Positions 1 through 11,309 of a stretch of 64,000 nt of DNA are shown piece by piece. The stretch lies in assembly GCA_009760885.1 (NCBI GenBank), contig CM019692.1:51334355-51398354 (forward strand). Direction: 5' to 3'. Source of the stretch: Achatina immaculata (taxonomy: Eukaryota > Mollusca > Gastropoda > Stylommatophora > Achatinidae). Under the pieces are notes generated by a model that was not told where the DNA came from, made no database searches, and was given only the letters and a program-made list of their open reading frames with translations. Numbering within the stretch: position 1 is the stretch's first letter; each line of letters starts with the position of its first letter. A program made the position numbers and the translations under genes.

Positions 1-250
1 TTCAGTAGATGGAATCCTTAGTTGTTTTTATTCAGTAGATGGAATCCTTAGTTGTTTTTATTCAGTAGATGGAATCCTTAGTTGTTTTTATTCAGTAGAT
101 GGAATCCTTAGTTGTTTTTATTCAGTAGATGGAATCCTTAGTTGTTTTTATTCAGTAGATGGAATCCTTAGTTGTGTTTATTCAGTAGATGGAATCCTTA
201 GTTGTGTTTATTCAGTAGATGGAATCCTTAGTTGTTTTTATTCAGTAGGT
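1..250. repeat. 30-bp tandem repeat, about 8 copies, running off the left edge
   Basis: The unit begins TTCAGTAGATGGAATCCTTA and repeats every 30 bases, with only a T/G change near the unit end in two copies. The last unit decays at about 241-250. The array starts at base 1, so its true length is unknown. Confidence 0.97.
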
Positions 251-677
251 GGCAATTAATACCAAATCAATAATGAAGATGCAGACCACTTGATAATGAT
301 CTGAGGAACACAAGTCTGGGAACCACTGCTCTGGGATTTTCATACTTAACCTTGTCAACAGAAGTGATATCAGTCTTAACATTCCTTTTTTCCTAAACAA
401 CCCCCCCCCCCCTCACCCCAGCACAAGAACAATTCATGTCAAGTTAGCTTATCATATTGAATAATGTGAATTCCTTATCATATTGAATAGTGTGAATTCT
501 TCCCCCACTTCATTGTTTGCTAACATTGGGCACTTGTGCCATCTAGGTAGCTGTGGATTTGAACATCTGAGGAATGAGGTAAAATGAAAGTGCCTGATGT
601 GTTAAATTTTGTTGCATTCTTACAAGTATAATAAAAACATGACATGTAAATATTTCATTTGTATTCTGTGAATACAG

Positions 678-882
678 CATAGTTCCCTAGTGACAAGTGA
701 GGAGATTGAGCTGATGGTCAGCAAGTTTTGGGGCTCCATTTTCCTAGACCAGAGCTTAACAGCCAATGGAAAAATTAATGCTTCTGACAGAGCAGATGGA
801 AAGAAGCAGATGAACACAGCATATGGGGACCTTATCTCACTGTTTTCAGATATCTGTGTCCCTAGCATTGAATACTTGGCAG
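678..882 (+). CDS. Candidate internal exon of an unknown gene
   Basis: A 205-nt open stretch lies between an acceptor (AATACAG|CAT) and a donor (GCAG|GTCAGT), and ends phase 1. It encodes 68 residues without stops, including SEEIELMVSKFWG, KKQMNTAYGDLISLFSD and VPSIEYLAG. The composition is protein-like and helical. I do not recognise the family. No partner exon was identified within the window, so the gene would extend outside it or through the repeats. A shadow ORF on the other strand has no splice signals. Confidence 0.4.
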
Positions 883-942
883 GTCAGTTGTTGTGTTGAT
901 TGGTGATCTTCTTCTCATTCAAAATTAGTTCTTATGTAGCCA

Positions 943-1400
943 GTTCATTCATTCATTCATTTGCATGTCCCTTGCAGAACTTTGCCTCCCTAACAGCACT
1001 CCTGTAGTCCTCTCGGTTGTGAGCAAGATGGCCTGCTGCTGATGCATCCATTTGCATATCATCAATGATGTCTTGCAGCCATCTTCGCCTTGGTCTTCCT
1101 CTCTTTCTTTTTCCCATTATGTACCCCTCCAAGACGGTCTTCTCTAGATTATCATGATGTTTAATGTGTCCAAAATATTTAAGTTTTCTCTGTTTAATCT
1201 TCTTTACTAGCCAGCCTTCTTCATTATTAAGTTCTTGTAGTATGGATATATTTGTTCTTTTTTATGTCCATGATATTTGAAGAACTCTTCTTAGCATTTA
1301 CATTCAAACGCATTTGTGTTTCTCAGCTGTTTTGTCAAGTGTCCAGGTCTCACAGGCATATGTTGTGATGGGAAAGATGCATGCCCTTAAAAAAGTAGCC
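943..1400 (-). mobile_element. LINE family C, 3' fragment
   Basis: Reverse-strand translation resembles the C-terminus of the element at 53110-54020: an ACETWTL-like block, a KKRERKTKA-type basic block, then DASAAGHLAHN and a terminal HANE. It is 5'-truncated and frameshifted. A short (ATTC)n run at 943-962 marks the 3' tail, matching the (GAAT)n tail of the copy at 55640-55712. Confidence 0.75.
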
Positions 1401-1497
1401 AGTACTTTGGTGAATTAATTGGCGGTTTTTTTTCTGTGGAGGACTGCAAGAAATTAGGATAGGGTGTTGGCCAACTCTAGTTACTGGTCCAATTAAT

Positions 1498-1690
1498 TAA
1501 AGTAAGAGAACAAATTTTGTAGGATTATACCTCGAAAAAATCGTAGACAAAGCACTTTAGTGAGACGTGAGAGAAAGAAAAATCACAAGAGAATTACCTG
1601 GGATTCGATCACGGACTCTGGTAGGACGAGCAGCCGTCTAGCCACAAGAGAACAGCGTACTATCGACTTAGCCAACTTTCTCTTACTTTA
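1498..1690. mobile_element. MITE with perfect 13-bp terminal inverted repeats
   Basis: TAAAGTAAGAGAA at 1498-1510 is matched by its reverse complement at 1678-1690. The 193-bp element contains on the minus strand a Pol III box B-like motif (GATCGAATCCC) and a plausible box A (TGGCTAAGTCG). It is non-coding; the superfamily is not assigned because no clear target duplication is seen. Confidence 0.55.
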
Positions 1691-2001
1691 CCGTACCAAA
1701 GCCTCGTAGTTTCCTATTCATAAAAAATCATTCCGTTAATCATCTTTATTACCTCTTAAAGCTGTAGTTATGGAGGTTCATGTTATGGAAATTCCCTCCC
1801 TTTCTTAGGATAAGTCTGTTCTTGATTACATTGACTTAGGTCATACTTTTTTTACTTACATTCTTTGGTATAAGCTACATTATGTATCTCTTTCTTCTGT
1901 GCCATCTATATGTAACTTGGAAGAGATGGTAACAACTCATGTGTAGCCAGACCATCTGGAGGTCATTACCAAATAATAGCTAAAAAAAAAATGCATTATA
2001 T

Positions 2002-2251
2002 GTCAACCTGGTTAACTGAGTGGTTAGGTGCTCGGCTTACTAATCCGGTGGTACAGGTTCAAGTCCCAGCAGTGGGATTTTTTTTTCTGCCACGCTCCAA
2101 AAAAGGGAACCGGAGTCCACCCAGCCTTTAAAAATGAGTACCAGAGAAATCTGGGAAGATAAATGCAGCCAAGCATGATACTGACCACATCACGCTTTTA
2201 TGTGGTGAAGGTCTTGAAAATACAGGCCCAATACCGTATCCCCAATATGCC
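2002..2251 (+). mobile_element. tRNA-derived SINE, 5' part (interrupted)
   Basis: Box A-like GGTTAACTGAGTGG and exact box B GGTTCAAGTCC lie about 40 bases apart, followed by a T-run and a conserved tail with ACTGACCACATCA and CCCCAATATGCC. The copy is cut at 2252 by a MITE; its remaining 3' end continues at 2951-2985. Related copies lie at 22466, 36385 and 55722. Confidence 0.8.
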
Positions 2252-2950
2252 TAAACTCTTCCCATGCCATAGTCGCTGTAGTGAGGATTTCTGATTACTG
2301 AGTTGCGTGCCATAGTCGTTATAGTGACAATTCATTTGTTTCAATAAAACCAACCGGTGTAACATTTAGATTGTACATATTTTGTTTGCGTTTCCGGTGA
2401 CACTTTTCAAAATGGTGGAAGAGTCCTTAGTTACAAGCGATGTCAAGCGAGAAAAAGGAAGAGAAACATCGAAATTTTTCAATTTTTGACGATGTAGATA
2501 GGGGTATGGACATGGCCTTGTGACCACCCCACTGCTGTTGAATGTATCCTAAGTAGATTTAGACATATTAGACGACTAGAGAAATAGTAGGTTATTTCAG
2601 ACATTAATTTAGTGAGAATGCAACATAGAATCACAATACGAGATCGACAAGTAGATCTAGACATCTCAGATGGTAAGTAGTGCATATCTAGACCTAGCTG
2701 ATGGTGAACTGGGCACAATCATTGTCTAAAAGCACCACATTACTTCTTTTTTCCTAAAAAAACTCTGCATTTATGAAATTTTCATACATTTAGTTATACT
2801 TTGAAACATAACAAGTACACGGAAGTACATGTAAATACTGTTTTCCATTCCATTTTACAACTATGCCCACTATACAGATTAGGACCCGCGCTTTTTGTGT
2901 GGCATGGACGGGAACGTCCGCGTTTTTTTCTTGGGCACGGGAAGAGTTAA
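2252..2950 (+). mobile_element. TTAA-flanked MITE (piggyBac-like), about 700 bp
   Basis: The ends carry inverted ACTCTTCCC(A/G)TGCC motifs and abut TAA/TTAA. The interior matches the pair at 47859-49202, sharing a GATGTAGATAGGG block and repeated AGATCTAGAC motifs. It is non-coding. TTAA target use suggests piggyBac mobilisation, an inference. It interrupts the SINE that begins at 2002. Confidence 0.65.
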
Positions 2951-2985
2951 TAGCAAGGAAACGGGAAGTTTACCTGCTACCTGCT
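2951..2985 (+). mobile_element. SINE 3' remnant after MITE insertion
   Basis: GCAAGGAAACGGGAAGTTTA at 2953 onward matches the 3' end of the SINE copies at 55885-55910 and 36400, so it is the severed tail of the SINE at 2002-2251. Confidence 0.6.
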
Positions 2986-4110
2986 CTGTTATCAAGATAT
3001 AGAAAAGGAATTGGATGGAAGAAACATTGTATCTACAACTAGATTAGTGTACATTTTCTTGGAAGATTCTTCATCACTATTGAAGATCCTCTGCTTGCAG
3101 ACTACAAAAAGGATTTCAAGTTAGCACTGATGGAAATCAAAATAAGTACTTTCCTGCATTTTTTTTTTCTCATGTTTTCCTTCCTTTATTCCTTTCACAT
3201 GCTATTGGGACTACAGGTATACTCTGTTTGAAGACAATGTTTTTCATGGATATAACTCGTTTCCTTTTATGTGGACAACTTCAGTGCTTCTTTTTTTTAA
3301 TCTCTGTCCTGTATAGCTGATTTTATTACATTCTTTTATTTTATGATTATTTATATTTACATTAGTTATATATGCTGCTGTTGTTATATCTTAACCTGTG
3401 TCATCTTTTTTTCAGTGCCATCCAAGTATGGTCTGCTTGTTGCATGAGAATGTTTATTACTTTGTTGACTCTGTTTTCAGGTGTTCCTGTACATCACAGT
3501 TTCTCCACATTTTCTGCAAGTCCAGGCAGCTGTAAGGGCTTCCATCCAGGTTGTCCAAGGTCACTGGTGTCATAGCCATTCATCTCACCATCAGTCAGGA
3601 TACCAGATGTTGCACTCTCTGATTTGACAAGATTCATCCTTCTTCTTTTTTTTTTTTTTAAATTAATCATTGGATGTTTAACCAGACCGGTAATGGAGCA
3701 TGTATAATCTTGTGCTTAATTTGTATGGCATTTGTTAAAGATGTAAAAACATTTAGTTTACTCATGTACATTTGTGGTGATCAGATAGTGGGAGTGGGCA
3801 GATAAATAGGAATAGATTTTTTTCAGACTGAAGACAGCATGTTCTTATCCTAAAGTTAAGCTGGCTGTAAAACAGGTTGCCAGTGCAGTATTTTGAAGAA
3901 AAGCTCCTCTAAAGATAGAATGCCAGCCTTCATGAAACAGAATGAGGTATGTTTGTGACAACAGCTGTCAGTGAGTCTAGGATTCATGCACAGCACATAT
4001 CTGTGAGACTTAATCTGAATCCAGAACAAGTTAACAAAAAAGTATGTTTCAAACAAGGATCTGATCAGACTATATTAGCAGTACATAATAAAAGCCTGCC
4101 ATTAAATATG
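2986..4110. other. Intergenic, mostly unrecognised
   Basis: Apart from the possible decayed coding fragment at 3413-3633, this AT-rich stretch with T-runs shows no gene, RNA or element that I recognise. Confidence 0.5.
3413..3633 (-). pseudogene. Possible decayed coding fragment with one in-frame TGA
   Basis: The minus strand reads MNLVKSESATSGILTDGEMN, then GYDTSDLGQPGWKPLQLPG and AENVEKL, a TGA, then CTGTPENRVNKVINILMQQ and ADHTWMALKK in the same frame. Apart from the TGA this is about 75 codons of protein-like sequence. No family was recognised. It could be a retrocopy, an exon of a dead gene or an unclassified element. Confidence 0.25.
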
Positions 4111-4114
4111 CTGT

Positions 4115-4365
4115 GGAAGATAGTGTGATTTCTATAACAAACACACATTAGGAAGATAGTGTGATTTCTATAACAAACACACATTAGGAAGATAATGTGA
4201 TTTCTATAACAAACACACATTAGGAAGATAGTGTGATTTCTATAACAAACACACATTAGGAAGATAGTGTGATTTCTATAACAAACACACATTAGGAAGA
4301 TAGTGTGATTTCTATAACAAACACACATTAGGAAGATAGTGTGATTTCTATAACAAACACACATT
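4115..4365. repeat. 36-bp minisatellite, 7 copies
   Basis: The unit contains GATAGTGTGATTTCTATAAC and repeats every 36 bases with almost no change. Because 36 is a multiple of three, the minus strand stays open and encodes an MCVCYRNHTIFL repeat. This ORF is a by-product of the array. Confidence 0.97.
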
Positions 4366-4409
4366 GCTACACGAGGAAAAACTGGCATTAGTGATCGTGA
4401 AGGACACAA

Positions 4410-5820
4410 GAACAGAACTAAAAGCTAGCTGTACTCTTGAACAACATGAACAAGTAGAAGAAATAAATTGTGTCTTAAGCTTTAAGCAAAAAAAAAAATC
4501 TTTCTGTCAAAGCCACTTGCCACATTCAAAAACACATTTGACTCCATCTTCTTGCTACACTGTTATTATCAGCTTGTTTTCAGAGCTGACACTTTGGTAG
4601 GATGTGGTTCACTAGCACTGGCTTTAAGCTTGATGCCTCTGCTCTTCACTTTGCTTGTAGACGCATTTGTATTCTGTTAACATGAAACCAGCACAAAGAT
4701 CTGTCGGGCACTTCACTGGCCTTAGTTGTTGGGGCCACATGGTGTTTTTAGCTTGATTTTATGTGACTCATCTAAACAGAAAGTTGTTGCCTGTTTGGTG
4801 ATCTTCAGTTATACATTACATGCTTCACATCAGGGCTCAGCAAAAATCCTATTAGATGCACAAAACTCAAAATTGTTGCCTTTTTTTACGGGAGTGACTG
4901 TGTCAGCAACCTTTTTATATATATATAATTTTACCTGCTACCTGCTTGTTTTATCTAATACACCACCTGTGTGAGTGATGGGTGGCCAGGCCATGTTTAT
5001 GTCTACAGCAAGTAAATGAAAGTATTAGTAATATTAATAATAATATAATGACACCATAAAGAGTGTGATGCAGGTAACTGGTTTTAGACAGATGTTATAA
5101 TTCAGCCAAATGTTAATGGTTCATTATTTTTATTTTTTGTTATGAAAATAATATAAATGTCTCTTTAATTGTTCCTGATAGCAGAAATGCCTGTGAACTG
5201 AAGGTTCATTGTAGCTGATGCCATGATGAAAAAACTTCCTTTCTAGTTTTTTTATGTTTGAAGTATAAGCTTTTATTATTGTTGTTATGAACATAATTAA
5301 AATGTCTTTGCCAGATAGTTGTTATTCACAGAATGTGTAACACTGTATAGATAAGGAGCTTGTTATATTTGAGTCATGTAGTTTTATTTCATGATAATGT
5401 TAACTAAAAATGTTTGAGATGGTGTTGCCTGGTGAAGCTTGTTTCCTCATGCTGTTTTCAGTGTGTTGTTAATGTTTTCGCTCCCCTTAGCAGAGACTTT
5501 CATTTCTGTAGTTTTCTGCTTAGACTTGTTTAGGACAACATAAGCAAGATCTCTAATTAGGTTTTTTTTTCCTCACAAAGATGGGCATATTCAGACCAGT
5601 ATTATGTTATTTTAATGTAAAACACTTTGTTTCAAATGGGCATTATTTATATATGTCATTGTCTGCTACTTAATTCCATTAACAGAGGTCCATTTAGGTC
5701 ATCTTTTAAGTATACTAGTGTGTCTTATTCAACATGGCTCAGTCAAATAGTTTGTTTTGCAGTGATACGAGGTATAGCTTGGGAGAGGTTGATAGTAGAA
5801 GGCACAGTGTCCGGCAAAAG
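4410..5820. other. Unannotated AT-rich sequence
   Basis: No exon with paired splice signals, no element ends and no tandem repeats were recognised. Short ORFs here lack coding character. Confidence 0.5.
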
Positions 5821-5824
5821 TGAA

Positions 5825-6170
5825 AAGGGATGACCTCGCTGCAGATGTACCCAGGACGTCGTGGAAAGTCTGAATGTGTCACTGCAAGATACTGGTCAAC
5901 TTGGCACAAGACCGTATTTCATTCAGGGAGGCTGTGGAAAGGACATGTTGCATGAATGACTGAAAAGTGATATGTGGTAATGTACTGTACAGCAACAGCT
6001 GATTAAACCTGTGATAAAAAGAGTCCAAGAATAGGGAGTGGAAATCAGGATAAAAAAAGATCAAAGTAATGGTGTTCAGCAGGAAAGATCAAAACCCACA
6101 CATGGATGTAGCCATAAACAGCCAGAAACTGGAACAAGTGACAAGCTACAGCTGCTATGGAATGTTTCCA
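5825..6170 (+). mobile_element. Rearranged LINE fragments
   Basis: Bases 5830-5960 translate with breaks to a LINE C-terminus (DDLAADVPRTSWK, LAQDRISFREAVERTC). Bases 6040-6165 translate to the region just after the catalytic YADD of a LINE RT (IKVMVFSRKDQNPHMDVAI, SQKLEQVTSYS). The order is reversed relative to a normal element, so two fragments were joined or shuffled. Confidence 0.55.
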
Positions 6171-6545
6171 CATTGTGATGTCATCTGAGTGCTGTAGTTA
6201 GCCATGGAATGTTTCTGTAGTGTGACGTCATCTGAGTGCTGTAATTAGTCTTGTAATGTTTCTGTAGTCATCTGAGTGCTGTAGTTAGTCTTGTAATGTT
6301 TCTGTAGTGTGATGTCATATGAGGCTGTAGTTAGTCATGGAATGTTTCTGTATTGTGATGTCATCTGAGTGCTGTAGTTAGTCATAGAATGTTTCTGTAT
6401 TGTGATGTCATCTGAGTGCTGTAGTTAGTCATGGAATGTTTCTGTATTGTGATGTCATATGAGTGCTGTAGTTAGTCATGGAATGTTTCTGTATTGTGAT
6501 GTCATATGAGTGCTGTAGTTAGTCATGGAATGTTTCTGTATCAAG
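6155..6545. repeat. Degenerate minisatellite, about 47-bp unit
   Basis: About eight units share GTCATGGAATGTTTCTGTA and GATGTCAT(C/A)TGAGTGCTG. Units vary in length by deletion, for example in the copy near 6265, which marks an older array. Confidence 0.9.
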
Positions 6546-7560
6546 AGTTATGTTTTAGGGACTTTTTCGTGGGTCATAGTGAGTTCTGCAGGGTAGTTGA
6601 TTATAGTCATCTGATAGTAGTCATAAACTGGTGAAGTTTTGCATGCATTAACATTTCATTTTAGAAATAGAATGCTAAGCTTATGGATAATCAGGTTTTC
6701 CTTTTGTTTGCTTGTGTGAGAGTTTGTAAATGTGCACTAGAAAGTAAGCATTTTTTGTTGTTGAGAAGACAAGTATGATATATCAAGTTCACATGTGTTT
6801 GTGAATGGTCCATGAGATAACTGTTCCTTGATCTGTGATAAATGTTTATATTCTTCTTCATTAATTTGCCATTTATTGAATGTTGTTGTTTCCTCCAATA
6901 AATTCTCATGTTGGATAAAATTTCTGTTTCATATTTGAGTGAGATATTTGCTATACACTTATATAAAATACTCCAGATATATTTCTCAGTATTTACATTA
7001 CAGTACATACAAGAGTCCAGTCTGTATAAATGTTAGCATGGACCATACCTCATAGTTATATAACTCAGCGTTACACATTATATTTTCATCCAGTATGAGA
7101 TGTTTTCTCATGTAGCACACAACTTTCTCATGTACTGATGGTCTGGGTGTATATTGCTCCTTCATCACTAATTTTGATTACTGCCATCAGTACAGAAGCC
7201 CACCAGGTCTCCAGCTGTCACTGTTATTCGCTGGGATGGTAGATCTTCACCAGATGTTGCTAAACTTTGCCTGTTAGTTTTCCTGTCAGCCTCTCGCTCT
7301 TTTGCGGTGTTTTTTTTTTCTTTCATGGTGTACAGTTTTTAGCACTTGGAACTACAAACTGATGGCATGGTGATGATGATGAATCATAAATTCTTTTCGT
7401 CCCATGTTGGTTGGCACAGGCAGTTGTGCTTATGTATGTCTTGTGCTATCCTTAGTGTTTCTGATCAGTTCAAACACTTTTCTTTTCCATGCTACTGATG
7501 GTCCGTCCATTGAGATAATCTCTCATTTCCCCCCTGAATTCTCCAGTCATTACCAGTTCT
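6546..7560. other. Unannotated AT-rich sequence
   Basis: No convincing exon or element. An ORF at 6691-7008 (-) is Asn/Lys-rich and looks like chance AT-rich reading. Confidence 0.45.
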
Positions 7561-7569
7561 ATTTGAAGG

Positions 7570-7925
7570 AAGATGCCTTGGGAAAATTCTAAGAATACAC
7601 TGGTAAGAACGTGTGACAAACGAAGAAATAACCAAAGGAACGGGCATTGAGAACATTACTAAAGAGGTCAAAAGACGAGGAAGGAATTGCCTGAGCGACA
7701 TAGCACGAAAAGTTGGGAGGGGGTGGGTGTGGAGCGCCAAGACACCCCTATACCGCCTTGAATTGGAAAAAGAAAGAGGTGCAGGCCATTAGGAGTATGG
7801 GGACGCACAATACAGGAAGAAATAAGGGAAGCAAGAAAGACGTGATATGAGGTATCCCGACTTCCCTCCAGACAGGATTGGCTGGAGAATCTTGGGAGTA
7901 CAAAGGACTGATGGTGACCAAGTTG
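7570..7925 (+). mobile_element. LINE 3' fragment (RT C-terminal region)
   Basis: Frameshifted translation shows ILRIHW-ERVTNEEITKGTGI, ITKEVKRRG, LELEKERGAGH and DRIGWRILGVQ, the conserved order of a LINE C-terminal region (TNEE, basic block, W...GRP-like, DR-x-x-W). It is 5'-truncated with no functional frame. Confidence 0.65.
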
Positions 7926-8108
7926 TCTAACTTATCTGCTCTGACATGTCCAAGAAATTGTGATTATTTTTCTTACAATTCTGACTAGTTTCCGTTGAAC
8001 TGACGCTTCACTGAGGACGTCCCTCGTTTGTTTTTCTGACTTTCCGGGGAATTTGTTGCATCTGTCTCTAAAACCACATCTCCGTTGCTACCAGTAATTG
8101 TATTAGAT

Positions 8109-8294
8109 CAGCGGTTCCCAAGTGGGCAATATCACCATTCCCGGAAGGAGGACGTTGGGAAGATCCAGTGGGGCAGTGAAGGAAAAGAGTGGCAGGGGCA
8201 TTAGAGCCAACTGAACGAAAAGGTTTTGGGGGTGGTAGTAACGTGGTAAGGAATGTAAGAGGACGTCAGCCAGAACAAAATTTGGGAATCGCTG
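8109..8294. mobile_element. hAT-type MITE, 186 bp
   Basis: Termini CAGCGGTTCCCAA and TTTGGGAATCGCTG are inverted repeats of the hAT type. Flanking octamers TATTAGAT and TGTTAGAC match at 6 of 8 positions, as expected for a decayed 8-bp hAT target duplication. The interior is non-coding and shares a GGACGTT(G/C)GGAA block with the copy at 24303-24451. Confidence 0.7.
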
Positions 8295-8302
8295 TGTTAG
8301 AC

Positions 8303-8476
8303 AGATTAAATGCTGTATCTTGCATGAAGACCCAGTGGTCCCAATATATGAGATTCACTTGAGATTAAATGCTGTATCTTGCATGAAGACCCAGTGGTCC
8401 CAATATATGAGATTCACTTGAGAATAAATGCCGTATCTTGCATGAAAACCCAGTGGTCCCAATATATGGTATTCAC
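8303..8476. repeat. 59-bp tandem repeat, 3 copies
   Basis: Units starting at 8303, 8362 and 8421 share CTTGCATGAAGACCCAGTGG and CCCAATATATG. The third diverges at its ends. The array begins immediately after the right flank of the hAT MITE. Confidence 0.93.
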
Positions 8477-8479
8477 AAA

Positions 8480-10310
8480 CCAACAGCATTGTGTATCACA
8501 GCCATCTTTACAGTCTTCAGTATATTTAGTAAAGCTCTTGATAGTACCTGAATACTATTAACTATCAAGTTCTATAAGCTGGTATACAAATGTTCTAACT
8601 GCACCTTCACCAGTTATACAGGCGTGTTGTATTACAGAACGCAGGATGTGAAGTTAGTATCTGGAACACAAAAGTCATGGCAATAAACGCCAGTGATGAC
8701 TTTTACGCAATGCTGGAAATCCTTCATTCCAAAATAGTGAAGAGTACTGGCCGTGATGCGTGCTGAGTTGGCGAGAACTTCCCAGGACAGAAAGACTGGC
8801 AGTGTTTTAAAATAAACCAACAAACATTTTAATGACTACGTGGGAGGAAGATCTATCTATCCGGTACCATGACGACAAGCGTTGGCGGTCATGTTTTTCC
8901 CACAATTCTCTATTCCGGTTGTTTATTATGAGCATGTCCTCTCTCCATGCCACTTCATTAGTCTATCTATCATCATCTTTCTTTGTCAGCTTCGGTCTCT
9001 TTTGCCCTCTAACATCCCTTTTGCTATCATATATTCCACTCCATCTGCTCTCGTGATGTTCTAGCCGTGTACCCAACACCTGATGTAGCGTGCATCTGTC
9101 TGCTAGTTACAGACACGGCAATAATTTAAGTACTTCGCAGTTGTGTAAAACCGCCACCCAAATGATAAACTGTACTACTTTTATCTTACTCTATCTACTG
9201 ATTAAAACTGAAGAATTTCTAAGAACGAACACATCTCGACAGTTTGAGAACCACCAACACTCAAATTGATATAGCAACTACACATATTTATTATGGAAAA
9301 AATGAACGGTGAATAAATGAGGATGTAGCAAATAAACTGAGTAAAAAGATGAACAATCAAACTCCTCTCCAGATGAGAACTAGTTCGCCATGTAAGGAGG
9401 GAGTGTGCAACAGACTAGTACTCTCAGCTAGGAAAAACATGCATTCAACATGATGGAATAAGAGCCAACTTATTAACACAGTGAAAATTCAATGGATCCT
9501 TACATACAACTTCACATCCTAGCATCCTATCTGGAACATCCTACTCAGTCAACCTCTACAATGAATTTTCAATCATAATGAATCTCAAGCTACTAATCAA
9601 TCCTCATAATTCATCCTAACTCTATCTTTCTGTCTGTCATAATCATCATAATAATAAAATCATCTCTCTTTTTCAAACCTCCTCCTCTCATTCCTTAAAT
9701 ACGTCCTAATATTCCCCTAAATCTTCCCGAAGTTTCTATCCCGAGAATCACTCAGCCCGTGATTCTACCTGTTTACGACCTTCCCACGAACACTCACTGG
9801 ATATTCCGTAAATAACTTTATTACTAACATGTCAAGGCTAAGTTCATAAAAATCCCGTGGAACCCAACGTCTCACCCTGACCTTTCAACTGAATTCCCAC
9901 ACAACAAAAATACCAAGGCTTTAAAACAAATGGTCCAGATATTAAAATAGGCCGTATTATATCCATTTTATGCAAAATCCAACCATCGTAACAGTACATT
10001 TTCCAATATACTATGAATTTGGATTTTCTCTTCCTGAATTTTTTGTATTGTTTGTATTATTCATGACCCCTTTGTTCGATCTCTTCGCTGTCCGTGGTAT
10101 CTTTAGGAGAGAGATGACAACTATAAATTTTCCTCAAACATTTAATCAATACTGGCTGTGTTTATCTGTATGAACAAGGAAAGAAAATGGCGTGCAGAGT
10201 ATGATTTATGAGCATGTACTATTGTGACATTTTGACATGCCAGGAAGTAAATTTCTAAACATCACATAATTTCAGGGTTGTCCTTGCCAAATTGGAGCAT
10301 TTACCACAGC
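8480..10310. other. Mostly unrecognised sequence
   Basis: Bases 9270-9400 loosely resemble the end of the duplicated block near 15390-15440 (TATTTATTA...GAATAAATGAGGATG). Bases 9500-9930 are C/A-rich and T-rich without ORFs or element ends. No gene is supported. Confidence 0.4.
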
Positions 10311-10314
10311 ACGG

Positions 10315-11300
10315 TTTATGTTATCATACTAGAGTGGCTAGTCGGTTCTCAAGGTAGAAATAGGAGACGGAAGTAGTAGTGCAGTCAGTAGTGAACTTTA
10401 TTCTCATGCAGATGTGGGCAGTGTTCTATCTCCTGGCCTCTTCTCCTTGTACAGCGAAAGTAATGAGAAATATAGAGAACATGCCAGGAATATCAAATGC
10501 CGGGTACAACCTTAACAACTTAAGATATGCAGACGACACAGTTCTGATTGCCAAAAGTGAAGGAGAGCTACAGGCTCTTCTGGACATCGTGGCTTGTGAA
10601 AGTAAAAAATAAAGGTGTCAGCCTGAACAAAAAGAAGACTGAAGTGATGGTCATCTCAAAGAAATAAGTACCACCAAAATGTAGCATTACCATCGATGGC
10701 ACAGATCAGAAACAAGTTGATAGAATTAAGTACTTGGGAACGATTATAACAACTGATGGGAAATGTAACAATGAAATAAAAAGCAGACGTGCTCAGGCCA
10801 AGTCAGCAATACAGAAAATGAGACATCTTGTACAACAGAACAATATCAATGGAAACAAGATTTCGAGTACTTAAACGTTACATCGAGCCAATTTTGTTTT
10901 ATGAATGTAAAGCATGGTCCATGAATAAGAGAGTACAGCGAGAAATGGAGGCCATGGAAATGTGGTTCATGAGAAGGATGTTAAAGGTAGAATGAATAGC
11001 CAAGAAAACCAATGAAGAAGTCTTAAGAGAGGCTGAAGTTAAAAGGCAAATTATAGCAAAGATCAGAGGCAGACAAACGAGATTTGTAGGACATTTCATG
11101 AGAAGAGGAAAATTGGAACACACTGTGGCAATTTGAAAAACTGAAGGAAGAAGAGACAGGGGAAGACAGAGAAAGAAGTTACTGGATGGGCTGTCAGTGT
11201 GGCTAAGAAGAAAGTCACTGGCGGATCTCATAATCAAGTCTGAAGACAAGAAATTGTGGAGAGAAATGATCACCTACACCACGCGGCATGGCACTTAAGT
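10315..11300 (+). mobile_element. LINE family A, 3' half (RT palm to C-terminus)
   Basis: The reading picks up in the RT palm and shows [20 protein letters not shown], then KKTEVMVIS, YLGTIITTDGKC, and a C-terminal region ending ITYTTRHGT. YADD is the RT catalytic motif. Stops and frameshifts break it near 10612 and 10665. It is a diverged relative of the copy at 33856-35603. 5'-truncated; no (ATG)n tail. Confidence 0.85.
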
Positions 11301-11309
11301 AGTGGGCAG

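Noticed and set aside
310..330. hAT-like right end GTCTGGGAACCACTG
   Set aside because: No matching left end or target duplication was found nearby, so it is left unannotated.
2002..2080. Possible tRNA gene (box A and box B)
   Set aside because: The same sequence recurs with a shared non-tRNA tail at four sites, so it is a tRNA-derived SINE.
4065..4409. Minus-strand ORF with seven 12-residue repeats
   Set aside because: A 36-bp minisatellite keeps the frame open; there are no flanking coding signals.
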